A stretch of DNA of 64,000 nucleotides from Amoebidium appalachense (GCA_963693365.1 CAVNZM010000001.1:16678001-16742000); one strand, 5' to 3'. Counted from the first letter of the stretch, positions 1 through 13,095 are shown. Made by a program: numbers and translations. Notes: a model not told the origin generated them from the letters alone.

Positions 1-344
1 TTGGTGCCAAATTTATTTGGGGCATAAATGGGTCGGTTCGAACTATTATGGGTCGAATCAGCTCGAATCGTTCCTGACCCGTTTTCTGACCCGTTTTTGT
101 GGCTCATCGTTGGTGGCGTCTGATTCGAGGAATAAACTCGAAAGGCGGGCTAAGCAAGACCACGTCAACCACGTGCAGGTGGTGGCGTACTTGAACGGGC
201 AGTCACAGCCTGGACTGGCAGTTGACAGGTGTGACACAGCGCTAGCATCCTTATCATATTGCAGTAGGCTCATATAAAAATAATAAAAACAGACAACACC
301 CTTTAATGCTCGATCATAACTGACAGTACATATTTTGTGTGAGC
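1..344. other. left-edge spacer with TATA-like box upstream of the OTU gene
   Basis: No gene is supported here. Short open frames on both strands lack recognisable features. A TATA-like A/T-rich run (tataaaaataataaaa, about 272-287) lies some 70 bases before the first ATG of the next gene and could be its core promoter; it could equally be a polyadenylation region of a gene to the left. Confidence 0.35.
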
Positions 345-1263
345 ATGGGTTACAAACATGCTCGCGTCCGCATTGGACGTGGGCAAGGCCATTGGGCTTT
401 GCTGAGGATTCTCGTTCATGTTATCCTCGCCTTTTGTCTTTTGGCTGCAGCGGGTTCAACAAACAACCCAGATGGGGTGAACAAAAAAGTCATTAAGGAA
501 AACAAATCTTGGTCTAAAGATCATGCCAAGCTGGAACAGCCATTCGTTGCACGGTACATTGATTATTGCATAGCGGATCATGAGGACTCTGTCGAAGCTG
601 GCACGTGCCCTCCCCAGCCCTTCCTCAGGGATTGGGTGTGGCATCAAACCCGTCATGGCGGCCGGATAGATGCATCTACAGCGGAGGGAGTCCATCAGGT
701 GATCTCCCCCCCTTCCCCCCCCCCCCCCCTCCCCCCCCCCCCTCTCTCCCCACCACCCCCTGCCTCTTTTCCACTTTTTCTCTCCCCTCCCCTGTCTCTC
801 TGTTCTGGGCCTTACAGGTGGTTCCTCCGTTTTAGAAGTTGTTTTTTATGTAATACGTTAGGTGTGTCCTTTTGCATCTTGTGGATACCAATGCCTTCAC
901 CGCTCAGGCCTTCCCTTGCACTTAATCTTATGGACCTTTGTGCCTCTCCCATGATCTGTTTGGCATGGCATGCTGCCTTTTCTGCTTTGGCTTGCCTCTT
1001 ATATGTTGCTATCACCCGATAGGGTATGTGTGGCAACGTGTTCCATATGTTTTGTGTGACCATTCTGTGCAGTGTACCCACTTAAAGCCCACTCCTCCGC
1101 TTTTCCCCCTTCCCTCCCTTCCCCTTTAAGCATACAATTAGTCAAGAGGCAGTACAGGATAGTGGGTAGAGAGTTTCTGTGTGTCACGGTGTATGCCTGT
1201 GGGTGTGTGCTTGTCTGTGTGTGTATGTGCATGTGTGTGTGTAGTGAGTGTGTGTGTGTGTTG

Positions 1264-1312
<49 letters not shown>

Positions 1313-4300
1313 TTGTGTGTGTAGTGTGGGTGGGTGGGTGGGTGGGTACAGAGAAGGGGAGAGGGGGGGGGGGGGGGGGGGGGCGTGTATGTGTGTGCCT
1401 GTGTGTGTATGTTAAAGACAGGGGAGGGGGGAAGGGGGAGAGGTCAGGGTAGGGAGAAAGGGAGGGAAGGATGGGTGGGTGGGAGGGTTGGAGGGAAGGA
1501 GGGAGGGGGAGAAAGGGTAGAGGGAGGGATGGCGGAAAAGACAGAAAGAGAGGGGCAAAGAGAGGAGGGCAGTCGGTAAAGAGGAAGGGCGGGAGGGTGG
1601 GACGGAGAGGGAGAAGGGGGAAGTGGAGAATTAGGCAGGGGGGGGGGGGCCGAGAGCAAGAGGGGGGGTGGGGAGGGTGTGGGCGGTGTGTGTGTGTGTA
1701 TGTGTGTGTGTATGTATGTTGTGTGTGTGTGGGGGGGGGGGGGGGGGGGGGTTGGATGGGGGATCTCGGTTGGGAGTGGGTTCTTTATAGACCTGGCAAC
1801 CATTGACCAGCTATTCTCTCACCCTGTCTTTGTGTTCACTCTGCAGCTTATGGCAATAATGGCAACCGTTCCTTGCCTGAGTGTGGTATGGAGGTTGGGT
1901 CTTTCGACAGTGATGGCTCTGACGATGACGATGAGGGGTCAAGTGACGAGAGCCCCGGTTCATTCAACGTGTCAACATGTGTGCGCCTAGCAGGCCGCAA
2001 GCTTAACGCCCGGCGTGCGATGCGCAAGCTGATTGGGTCTGTGCACAGCTCCGAAGGGTTTGCTTTAGCAGCACAGGACCCGGATCATCTGCTCTTCACT
2101 CTAGTGTTCTTTGACGAGGCCGTGGCAGCAGACATACAGCTTGCCAGGTGCTTCCTGCCGAACCCCCCCCCCCCCCCCCCCCCCCTTCCCCTCCAACGCC
2201 CCCCCGCTCCTCCCTCTCGCCTCTCCCCCCCCTTTCCCTGCAGGGCCTCCTCCCCTTTCCCCCATCCCCCTTTCCCCTCCCCCCTCCCCCCCCCCCCCCC
2301 CGCCCCCTTTTCTGCATCCCCCTCCCCCTCTCCTCCTTCCCACAATTCTTCCTCCCAACTGCTCCACCTCCTTACTTCCTTGCACGTATCAATCCATCTC
2401 TCCTTCCAACCCAAGTGACACCAGTTTTTTGTCAGACAACCTGCCTCCCCAGGCCCACTTATTATGCCTGTCCTGTTCCCCTCCCCCCCCCCCCTCTCCC
2501 CCTCAGGAGGGCCTCTGCCCATTCGTCCCTCCTTTTCAAGTCCTCCATTACCTCTTACCTCCCCTAATTCTCATTATTCTCTAATAGTATACCTATATCT
2601 TCCATCCTACCTTTTTGGAAGCTCCCTGCTTCTCTTCCACCTATTTGAAAGCATCTGCATCTACCCCCCCCCCCCCCCCCCCCCCCCCCCCCGTTCATAG
2701 CCCCTCCTTCATCAGTACTCCCTTACACCTGCCCGGCCCCCTTCAGAGTGCCTAACCCCCTCCCCCCCCACACACACACCCCTCCCCCTTTCACACACCT
2801 GCACACACGAACGCACCCATGCATGCACGCATGCACCCTCCCCTCGCAGCCACGAGCGCACACACTCTTATTCACTTATAGAATTGTTAATAATCTAATG
2901 CCCCCCCCCCCCCCCCCCCCCAACCCCCCCCCCCAACCCCAACCCACCCACACACGCACACACACACACACGCCAAGGTTTCCCTTGTTCTGCTCCTCGG
3001 CCTTTCCGCCTTCCCCATAATCTGTCTTTCTCTCTCTTTCCCCCCCCCCCCCCCCCCCCCCCCCCCACCCCAATCCCACCCCACTGTCACCCACCCCACC
3101 ACCACTGCCCTACGTCACCCTCCCACTTCTTGTCTTTGCTTATTCTTCCTTGTGATGTGCAACACAGGGACATATCCGGGCCACCTGAGGTCCAGCAACA
3201 ACGCCTTCTTCAAATTCTGGGTGCCTGGAGAATGGAGCTTATGGAAACACCCGCTGACGGCAACTGTTTGTTTCATTCGGTGTGGCATTATATCAATCAG
3301 TATCTACAAAGCGGTCATGTAGCTACCCGTGAACACCTCAACACATTGGGGTTTACAGCTAATATGGAGCCTATAGAGGCGATTGGACGGCTACGCGAAC
3401 TAATGGTAAACGAATGGCGGCGAAATCTAGCAGAATACCAAGGATTCCTTTCAAGGGTGACCCTCGCATACGTAGCTGATGATTTCCGCTGTCCTCGGCG
3501 CGCCCATTTTGCTTCTGCAGCCGGTGACGCGATGGTGCTGGGCTTAGCCAACGCACTCCGCATACCAATAACCATTTTTAGCACGATTGCCAATCACGGT
3601 GTAGTTGCGGTCACTCCACCCACCGTCATCGAACCCAACATTGCCATACCCGTATCACTTAACGGTGCAGCAGATCATTACTCAGTGGTAATACCTCGCT
3701 TGTCGCATGCGAACAAAATCTCGGACAACAACCAAACACAGACATCACACTCAGTTGACACGGAAAACTCGACGGAGTTGGCGTCTAACGCTAACACAAC
3801 TGACACGTTCGGTGGGTTGCCCGCCAAGGGCTGCAGCTGTAATAGAAACAGTAAGGATAGAACACGTTTTTTTTGTGGTTTTAAGAACGGCGGGGGAAAA
3901 GTGCAGGCATACGATGGGCATGAGCGTTGCATATGCGCAAAGAACAAGCGGGCATGCACCCAGGCATGCAGGTGTGAGAATTGTGGCAACAGGTGAGCCG
4001 TATGATATGCATTTGCTACTTTTCTTCTTTTGCATCCTCTATTTGCCCACACTTGGTACTTTATAATCGAAACCTTAACTTGGCCAAATCCAGGTATTTC
4101 TGCTTGTCCCTCTCTTTATTCCCCCCCCCCCCCCCCCCCCCCCCCTCTCTCCCCCCTCTCTCCCCCCCCCCCCCCCCCCCCCCGGGAGGGGAAAGAAAAG
4201 CCCCCTCTCCCAATCCCCTCCCCCTCCTGTATCCGTCGTTTCATGATGTCTAACCCCCTCCTCCTCCCCCCCCCACCTTCCCCACTGCTCACCACCTGCA

Positions 4301-4368
4301 CACCCGCACACCATACACAAACTTAAACACACACACGCATGCACGTGTGCACGCACACACACAGCCCC

Positions 4369-4405
<37 letters not shown>

Positions 4406-5587
4406 ACACACACACACACACACACACAATGCATCCGCGCATCATGGTCCATGCATACACGTGTGTGGATAGATGCACAGGTGCACGAATCCACGCACGC
4501 ACGCACCCACAGAGCACGTGTGCGCACGCACACACAAACACACATGTGTACACGTGCGCGCGCATTCACACGCACACACAAACGCACATACACATGCAGT
4601 CATGGACAGCGGCCAGAGCCAAACCGTCCAGGTCGCCCGTCTACCATGCAGCTGCATTTATCCGGCGAAGGGGGGAACCTTTCCCTGAGAAGTGGTGATG
4701 GGTCCAACACCACCCATACGGCCAACACAACAGCCACCAGGGGCAAGGCCACTGCCACGGTTCCAACGCAAAGGCGGCGCGCACGATTCACGCAAACACG
4801 AACCACAGATCAGAATGGTTTGGAGTATTATGTGTCTGTGGGCGAGGAGGTACGTTCGGGTAGATGGTCGGATGCGGAGACCGCGTTGATTGAAAGTATT
4901 GTTATTTCGCTTGCGGAACAAAAGTTGCCGGCAACAGAGGAGGACATATTTGCACATTACCATGCAGCATTGGAGGGCAACGAGGAGGGTGTGGGGCTGG
5001 ATGCCATCCTTTCCAAAACATTGAAACAAATCAAGTCAAAAATAGAACACATTGAGAAGGAAAGACGTTTGCGTAGTCAGGTGGCCGCCGAGGTGAGGGA
5101 GGAAATCGCGAGGGCTAAGGAAGCCGCTGCTAGGACAGTTACGGAGAAAGCAAGCGAGAGAGCACGAAACACGAAACGTGGGCTGAAGTCACAGAGTAAT
5201 TCACAGACTGCCCCGTCAAAGAAGGCCAAGCCCAGCGGCCTTTCACGTGCAAGCACCAACACAGGTGTTGCCCCTCAGGAGCATGATCCCACCAGTTCGT
5301 CAACCGATTCGGCGGATGAATTCCAAAGCACCCAACAGTCTGGGGTGATTCCCCCTAGCCAGCACCCGCACCATCCGCAAGCGTTCCACCCCAGTTATTA
5401 TCACACATACCCGAGCACGATAGCCAGTGCACAATGTAGCGTCTGTCAACTGACTTTAGCAATCCCTCCCCATCTGTGTCATACTTACATGCAATGCTGT
5501 AGGTGCAAGGCCATGTTGTATGCTCTGGTCACCGCTTTTGGCATCCGCCTGCTCAGTTTTAGTGTCACGGATAATAGGTGGAAGTGA
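345..5587 (+). CDS. OTU-domain cysteine protease with half CXC motif and Myb/SANT-like DNA-binding domain (4-exon model)
   Basis: Proposed exons: 345-698, 1847-2147, 3168-3992, 4600-5587. Exon 2 to 3 (phase 2/1) and 3 to 4 (phase 2/1, donor GTGAGC) join cleanly; exon 1 to 2 does not, so a microexon or frameshift is missing. Exon 1 begins with a signal-peptide-like stretch (ILVHVILAFCLLAAAG). Exon 2 encodes an acidic DSDGSDDDDEGSSDES segment. Exon 3 has an OTU fold: catalytic PADGNCLFHSV near 3250 and the His of ADHYSVV near 3670, then Cys clusters ending ACTQACRCENCGN, the second half of a CXC/tesmin motif (3829-3992). Exon 4 has a Myb/SANT-like block (RWSDAETALIESIV ... KTLKQIKSKI, about 4860-5060), a basic helical stretch, and a C-terminal CxxC/CxxC cluster (5431-5517). 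OTU domains remove ubiquitin; CXC and SANT suggest chromatin or DNA binding. Exon 4 could instead be a separate gene starting at ATG 4646. A transposon origin is possible, since OTU and CXC domains both occur in selfish elements. Confidence 0.75.
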
Positions 5588-6122
5588 GCCAATCCCTCCA
5601 CGTAGTTTTTTATTTTTCTAATTGTTATTGTGGCTGCCAGCTGCTTTGGGGTCAGGTGGCAAACGTAGGGCATGTCTAGTAGGTTCGATTAGTATGGGAT
5701 TTGGCATCATGATGCCAAGACTTAGTCAATACAGTAACTTAAGAATCAGTTTGTTAGGTGTTAGTTGTAACATTTAACTTCCAGTAATGTTCAGCATGTC
5801 AGAGTGGTAGTTTATGATTGTAATGTTACTTACAGTTTAACTGTAATGTCACGGTGTATGTAGAGTATGCTGTCACATTCAATGCACACACACGGCACAC
5901 ACACATGAACATGCACACACGCAACCACATACACGTCAAGCACACACTACGTATACATCCATGCATGCGACATTCGCCTTTTTAATACCTATGACATCAT
6001 TACGTAGTCAAAATACCATAATAATAATGTGTAGAAGTGATTGCAGGTCACTTTCACATGCTGCAGCTGTTTTATTAATAATGACACCGTAAATTAATGG
6101 CAAGCACACTGCAGACTCGGAT

Positions 6123-6124
<2 letters not shown>

Positions 6125-6163
<39 letters not shown>

Positions 6164-6226
6164 AAAAAAAAAATCCCCCCCCCCCCCCCCCCCCCCCCTT
6201 CCCACCTCGAAATTTTTGGGCGCGGG

Positions 6227-6272
<46 letters not shown>
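6125..6272. repeat. composite homopolymer block C-A-C-G
   Basis: C-run (6125-6153), A20, C26, a short complex linker (TTCCCACCTCGAAATTTTTGG region) and G-run of about 43 bases. The outer C and G runs are complementary, giving a large potential hairpin. Confidence 0.92.
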
Positions 6273-6405
6273 CTTGGGAAACGAGGGTGCAACCTAAATT
6301 TCCGGGTTCTGCTCCCTGAGTTCGACGCTTTTCAGTGAAATCTTGGCATGATCCACTCATGTGTATTGGTGTAATGATGTGTTGAAATCCTTTTATTGTT
6401 TCACA

Positions 6406-6444
<39 letters not shown>

Positions 6445-6732
6445 TATATATAAGAGTTTAATAATGCTGATGAAAATATTTGCATTGGTAAAGGTATACC
6501 AAAATAAATTATAGCATGCGGAACAAGCTTGATCAAGCCATTCAACGGCGATAATTCAACGACACATAATTTTGGTTTGTTGTGGGGCAAAATTATCTGT
6601 TCTACAAATTTGCCACAGTCAAAACGCACAGTCAACAACAGAAGTTGGTGCTCGTAGTGCTGCAGTTGGCATTTTGTTCGTTTTCTTGGACCCACAGTTT
6701 TTGGTGCTTTGTGAACAGCTGTTGTAGCAACA

Positions 6733-6864
6733 ATGGCACGAAGGGAGGAGCCTGTTTTTGCCTATTATCTCACAAGTCTGGTGATGGCCCTGCTGCTTGC
6801 AATGATTGCCCTGTCGTTTCCTGTTCAGGGCCAGCCTGCAATTGCGTGGCTCGGCGGCTCCTAA
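6733..6864 (+). CDS. possible 43-residue membrane-anchored ORF or lone first exon
   Basis: An ATG-initiated frame encodes MARREEPVFAYYLT followed by one strongly hydrophobic segment (SLVMALLLAMIALSF), the layout of a signal anchor, then stops after AWLGGS. It is too short to assign, no convincing donor follows, and it overlaps a longer unrelated frame. It may be a small membrane peptide, the first exon of a gene I cannot complete, or chance. Confidence 0.18.
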   Translation: MARREEPVFAYYLTSLVMALLLAMIALSFPVQGQPAIAWLGGS

Positions 6865-7901
6865 ATGCTCATATTGAGCTGGGGAGATGTGCGGAATATT
6901 GTCGACATGCATTGAGCCGCATGAGTCCTTACACGTGTTGCAACCGTACCATAACTACGATTCGTAGCCGGAACACAAGTACATCGATTTGGGGTCAATT
7001 GTTGCTCAGCTGCTGCGAGCTACCACCCACCTTCTGGACACTCATTGGTAGCCCAGTGAAAATCCCCTACAACAACAGCCTCCACGGGTTTATCAACGAT
7101 AGTGTGCAGCTTTGTCAACATAATGCACCAAGGTTCGTACATCTGTCAAAGCCTACGGTTGACTCTCTGCGATAGTGTGGTTCTGTGTAATCTCTACAGA
7201 CCACCTGCCGGAGCACTCTGAGCAAGGATTGAATAGCTCCAATTGACAAGATGGATTGCAGAAGTCAGAAAGAAACCCATGTTGATCTGCGTCGAGCGAA
7301 GTAGCCAATAGCCTGAATCATGGTGCGAACTAGCTGATATATTTCATATGAGCTCGTGAGTATGAAATGCGGGCCTATAGACCACATCCTCAGAAATGGA
7401 CATTGCAACCCAGTAGTGGCGCTATAGGTGAGCTTCGTTGTTGTATGCCATGGCTAAGAATCTTGTACAAGTCGAATACAGGACCTGGCAAATATGTATT
7501 TACATTATCTCGCCCTGCAGCTGCTGGCCAGCCAATGAGGTACTACTATGATGATACAAGTACATCGGAAAACGCCCCATTTATAATACAGTTTAGCAAG
7601 GACTGACTCACGCCTTGTTTGTTGTCTCAGTGTCGGTGGCTAGTCCGGCCCTTCGGCTACCAGAGATCAAAACTGGTCCGGCCCTTCGGAGATCAGAACT
7701 GGTCTGCTGTGTATATCTTGTGTGCTGCTTGTGTGCAAAGGGGATAGGATTGTACACGCGCTTTGCCCGTAACTCCTGAGTGTTCACAACCCCCACCTTT
7801 GCCCGTCCTTCCTCCCTCTCTCCCCGCCCCCCCTTGCCCCAGACACACTCTCAAGGCCCAGCTTTCTATTCTCATTCACACACTCTCTCCCCCAGCTCTC
7901 G

Positions 7902-8160
<259 letters not shown>

Positions 8161-8919
8161 CGCTCGCTCGCTCGCCGCTCGCTCGCTCGCTCTCTCGCTC
8201 TCGCTCTCGCTCCCCCCCCAACCCCATCCCCACCCCACCCCACCCCACCCCACATATCACTCTTTATCAATTCCCTCCTTGAGCCCAACCGCAAACCCCT
8301 TGTCCTTTCCCTCCGTTCCTCCCTGGCAGTATTTCGTCAGCCTGCATGGGCCTATCACTCACCCACATTACAGTAGTAGGTGCTAATTTGAATTGCAGAA
8401 CTGACCTTTGTTAGCCTCACGGTGTTGCTAGGTGCAAGTACAGGGGGCTGTTGGCCGGCGCGCACACAATTGTAGCTATTAGGCTGCTAACATGGCTGTG
8501 AACGTGTGGCGTGCACCAAAATAAACTTCTATGGAGTCATCGGAAATAAATGTGCTCGCTGCGGTCGGAAATAAATGTGCAACTGCAAATCTTGCCCCTA
8601 AGTTTGACAACCAAGGGACCGTCGCACTTATACCTGGGGTGCATGGTCAGTCCGGGTTTCCTAATATCTCAAAGCTCAACATGGAGATCTCAGCATGTAG
8701 GTATCTCGATGGGTTTTCTAGGAGGATAATTTGCGCCAAAGAGACGGGGGTAGTTAGATATAACCTTATCGAGCGAATCACGAAAGGCTTGCGATGCAAT
8801 TTCTGCAAATTCAAAGTCTGGTCTGCCAGAGTGCTCTTCTCTTCGCAGCGGACTCAGTTGCAACGTTGAGTTCCCTGTGCACACATAGACTTGCATCATA
8901 CCTAGTTAGAGCAGACAAC

Positions 8920-10959
8920 ATGGAAGGAGAGGGCGCCCCTGTAAGCAACACACTCCCTGAAGGGGGAACCTTACCAACAAGCACAAGTGTACGTCCAGAA
9001 GCGGAAAAACGCAACCGCTTTACGCTAATTTCACAGGGGATAGCAACATCTAGGCAAGGAACTGCAGACAAGTCTAGAGAGAGTGATCAAGCGTTGGAAG
9101 CAAGAGCTTCATGGGGTAGTGAAACAAGTGGACAGACAGCTGCAACACAATCAGGCACTAGCCCTAAAGTACACCGTTTTTCTGTTTCATACTCCAGTAG
9201 GCAACAGCGTGCATCACCTACCATTTCGCAGCAACAAGGAACTCAAGGGCAAACATGTGCAACACAACCACAGCAAGCACACGCCCCAGCAACGAGATCC
9301 CGTTCTTCTAACGCAGGAAATACACCGGCTATGACACAACTCTCCCCCACCGCCCCACCATCGGCGGGGAGTAATCTTTCATTTGAGCCGTGGGCAGCTG
9401 GGTCCCCACTGGGCCCAGGAACGTCCTCTAACGAGTTTTATTCGGACGGCAACTTTGCATCCTCGGCAGATGAGATGTCAGCCTTTTCACAGTTTCCCAT
9501 GCCGGTTGAATCGCAGCTAGCAGCACTCATCCAAGCCGTGAGAAGGCAACAGCAGCAGCAGGAGGAGCAAGAACGTGCGCTTGTAGCCGCTGTGAGGGAG
9601 CTAGCACAGAGAACATTGAGATCGAACGAAGAACTTCAAAGGAGAATCAGCACGCTCGAGGCCCTATGCTGCGAGCAGCAGACCATACTAAGACATGTGC
9701 TCAGGAGGGCGGGTATGCAGACAGGGGTTGCAAACGGAGATGCAGAGGCCCAGAGACCAGCAGAGGTGTTTGGTGAGGGCAAGGGTGACAACGAGCAGCT
9801 GATAGAGACGCTGATAAAGCTCGATATGCAGGTATGCTACTTCCCCCCCTCCCCCCCTCCCCCTCCAAAAAAAACTTCCCACACACACACGCACACAACG
9901 GCCCCCTTTCCCCCTCTTCCCCCAGCCCTCATCAGCTGCCTTCCTCGCGCTCTCATTCCCTCCCTTTCTCACCGGCCTTTCAGTTTAGCAAATACTCTGG
10001 GTCGGCATTCACCGACTTTCCCCCTCTCCCTCTCTCTCCCTCTCCTTCTCCATTCCTGAACGATTCTAAATTCCAAATCGTTGCCCACGCTTCAGCTATC
10101 ATGCACACGTGCAAGCACACTATACAAATACTGATTTACAACACACTGTATTTCTATTTGTTTTATTACATCCCCAACACACACTCTGCACCCCTTCCCC
10201 TCGTGCGCCCCTTCCTCCCCCCCCCCCCCCCCCCTTCCCCCCTCCCCCAAGTTCAAAAGACGTTGTTGTCTGATAAAGGTTTCACACCCCGAGGCTAAGG
10301 GGTCGAAACTCATCGCAGTTCATGATTGCCCCCCCCCCCCCCCCCCCCCCCCCCTTTTCCCCCACACCACCACCACACAAACACACACATCCCTTCCTCC
10401 TAACCCTCCACCCCCCCTTCCCCCTCCCCACCACCCACACACACACACACTCCTCTGTGAGGCTGAGTTCTGCTTACGTTGCATACTGTACCGTCACTGA
10501 TGGTGAATACTTGAATGGTTGCTTTTTTTCCCTTGTGCCCCCATTTCCACCCCCACCCCCACCCCCCCCCCCCCCCCCCTCCCCCCCGGTCCCCAACTAG
10601 CCCAACTACTGGTCTTTTGGTATTCCTCAATCCCTCTTTCCGTCAACCAAAACAAGTTCAGTTAGCCCCCCTTCTTAACCCCCTCCCCCCCCCCCCCCCC
10701 CCCCCCCCTCTCTTCCCTCCCTCCCTCCCCCCCCCCCCCCCTCCCCCCTCCTTTCCTCCCTCCCTCTATCTTGGTCCATCCCCCTCAACTCACCCTCACC
10801 CATAGACCCAGTTGAAGGGCCCCGCCCCTGCCCTCTTTCACATGCCACAATCTCTCCCCTTGCTTTTGCTTTTCATTTTCTCATATTGTTTTTCTTTTAC
10901 AGGTGGAAGAGCTGAGACGAGAGAACACGGAGCTGAAAGGTCAGCTGGGCCTCGGCTGA
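8920..10959 (+). CDS. Ser/Thr/Gln-rich coiled-coil protein, function unknown (2 exons)
   Basis: Exons 8920-9831 and 10903-10959 join in phase 0 (donor GTATGC, acceptor TTTTCTTTTACAG) and give about 322 residues. The first 190 or so residues are low complexity (Thr, Gln, Ser, Ala, Pro). From about residue 200 a long heptad-rich helix follows, containing RRQQQQQEEQERALVAAVRE and ELQRRISTLEALCCEQQ. The short second exon continues it (VEELRRENTELKGQLGLG, then stop). There is no basic region with the bZIP N-x7-R spacing, so I call a dimerising coiled coil, not a bZIP factor. The intron contains poly(C), CA repeats and a split copy of the poly(C)-tailed dispersed repeat in the sense direction. No family recognised. 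Confidence 0.72.
10251..10530 (+). repeat. diverged copy of the poly(C)-tailed dispersed repeat, split by a poly(C) run
   Basis: The segment GGCTAAGGGGTCGAAACTC at about 10291-10310 matches the core of the copies near 14.5 and 48.6 kb. After an internal C-run and CA stretch, 10454-10525 resumes with tgaggctgagttctgctta, the diverged counterpart of TGAGGATGGGCTCTGCTTA. It lies in the intron of the coiled-coil gene, in the sense direction. Confidence 0.6.
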
Positions 10960-11708
10960 TTGTTTGCTCCTCGGACTAAAACACATGCACGGTTTAACAG
11001 GCATGTCTGTGTGCATGTTGGTGACTCTATGGGTACACATACCTCACCTTTGCTTGTTTCACCTTAGATTGTTTCACCTTTGCGTGTTTATTGCTAGAGT
11101 ATTGATGTAATGGCTTGTGTGGGTGGATGGACACAAACACACCCACACGTCTATGTGCCATCGGCACTTCGCGGATGGAAAACAATGCACGAACAATGCA
11201 CGAACACACACAAACCACTCGATCACTGTGCATGTGCAGGCACACACGTGCGCCTACAGCAGCACATCTCCGCTTTCTTCACCTGAATTCATCCTCTTAG
11301 GGTTTTTGGTTGATAATTAAGATATCTGGTGTTTTTGATGTATATAGTCAAACTGTACATACATGGCCCGTTTTTATATGTGCAAATTTCCTTTTCAAGC
11401 GCAGTAAAACAAGGTTAAGTGCTGTATGCTGGAGTTAATGGTTTTGCCTAGCACCACCCTAGATAGAGACGTTTTGTTTTTTAACAGTCCTCCCTTTACC
11501 CCTCTGGTTTGGTCGTTCGTATGAAATCAATATGTTCATGCCAACGTCACTTGTCGAATAACAAGTATGTGATCGAGGAAGATTCACTGGCTTTCACACT
11601 GAGTTCATCGTCTCCCCCCCCCCCCCCCCCAACAAACACACACACACACACCATACCACCACCACAACCACAAACACAACCTCAACCACCACCACCACAA
11701 CAACAACA
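10960..11708. other. spacer downstream of the coiled-coil gene
   Basis: AT-balanced sequence with no supported gene: short CA-type motifs (11120-11260), then poly(C) and ACC/CAA trinucleotide repeats (11616-11710) that lead directly into the reverse-transcriptase frame. Confidence 0.5.
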
Positions 11709-11768
11709 ATAACCACAACGACCAAAACCACTAACCACCCTACCACACGCCAACACGAAAATACGCCC

Positions 11769-12698
11769 GTGTCTGTGTTTGATTTTTCCACACTCTACAC
11801 CAAGATTGACTTGCATGATTTGAAAGCTCGCCTCACTACACTGATTGACGCGATATTTGTCAAAAAATGCACGGACGCTCGCAAACCACACATGTTTATT
11901 AAGAAAACCGGCTCCATGTTGTCCTGGGTGGATCGTGTAGATGATGATTCCCATGATGATTCCTTTGAGCCTAAAGAACATTCTCTGCATCTCTCTAAGG
12001 CACAGCTTGTGGATTTTCTATGTTTCCTCGTAGATAACATATATGTTGTGTTTGGCGATACCCTCTACAAACAGGACATTGGTATCCCCATGGGTACAAA
12101 CTGTGCTGTTTTCTTGGCTAATTTCTATCTCTTTACTTATGAGTTGGATTTTGTTCGCAAGCTTATTGCACACGACCGCATTGATGTCTTGGTAGATTTT
12201 CAGTTTACTCGCCGCTACATAGATGATTTGATCTCCCTTCATAATCCTCGCATTCTCTCCCACCTCTATTTAGAAGATTGTGATTTCGGTCTATATCCCA
12301 AGACCAGCCTTCAACTCAACCCTGCCGGTTCCTCCCCCTCTGTCCCCTACCTCGACTTGCATATCACCTGCACTAATCACGGCATTCACACAACCATCTA
12401 CAACAAGCTCGACACACCCACGTTCAATACACTAGACATTGTTCGTTTCCCACATCACGACTCATTCATCTCCCGCACTGCAAAATACGGCATCATGACA
12501 AGTCAAATGCATAGCTACCAGCGCAAATGCTCCACACTTGCTGCATTCACCACATGCACTGCACGACTTGCTAAAACATTGCTTAACAAAGGCTACTCGT
12601 TTAGACTCTTGCACCACAAAATGCACAGCTTTCTCGCCACACACCCGCACATGATACCGTGGCGTTCACTCCTCTCACATACTCTCCATCATCACTAA
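11769..12698 (+). pseudogene. reverse-transcriptase fragment of a retroelement, 5'-truncated
   Basis: A 309-codon frame (the ATG-less frame stays open upstream into trinucleotide repeats) encodes an RT palm and thumb. Motif A is FDFSTLYTKI with its catalytic Asp, motif B is GIPMGTNCAVFLANF, motif C is TRRYIDDLIS with the catalytic DD pair, and motif D/E includes PYLDLHIT. The style (STLYT, PMGTNC, RYIDDL, YLDL) matches an RT family common in invertebrate genomes that I believe is Penelope-like, but the family assignment is not secure. The fingers and any N-terminal domain are missing, and no endonuclease domain (GIY-YIG or other) follows before the stop and the C-rich repeats. The palm residues are intact, so the decay may be recent, or the 5' part may lie across an intron I cannot see. 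Confidence 0.8.
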
Positions 12699-13095
12699 AA
12701 AGATCAACACTCCCTAGTCCCCCACTCTATCCCGATTCCCCCCCCCCCCCTCCCCCCCTCCCCCCTACCAGCCCCTACACCTCCCCCCCCCCCCCCCCTC
12801 CCTCCCTCTCTCTCTCCCTCTCTCTCTCCCTCTCCCTCTCTCTCCCTCCCTCTCTCTCTCTCTCTGTCTCCCCCTCTCTCTCTCTTTCGTTCTCGCTCGT
12901 TCTCTCCCTCCCTCTCTCTCTCTCTCCCTCTCCCCCTCTCTCCCCCCTCCCCCCTCCCCCCCCCCCCTCTCTCCCCCCGCTCCTTTTCCCAAACAATTCC
13001 CCCGCCGTTCTTCTTTCTCAGCCGGCTAAGTTTTTTGGGTTGCCTGGTAAGTTTTGAAATGGAGCTCTCGTCTCTGATCTGTCCACCACAGGGTT

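Noticed and set aside
3994-3996. TGA as the true end of the OTU protein
   Set aside because: It lies inside a consensus donor (GTGAGC), the CXC motif ends at this point, and the next frame joins in phase; kept as an alternative only.
6582-7175. 197-codon plus-strand open frame
   Set aside because: Cys/Ser/Leu-rich without any recognisable domain, no signal for its start, and overlapped by another plausible short frame.
8531-8899. Overlapping plus (112 codons) and minus (69 codons) frames upstream of the coiled-coil gene
   Set aside because: Each is readable but neither has a domain or splice context; could be a transposon remnant, not enough to call.
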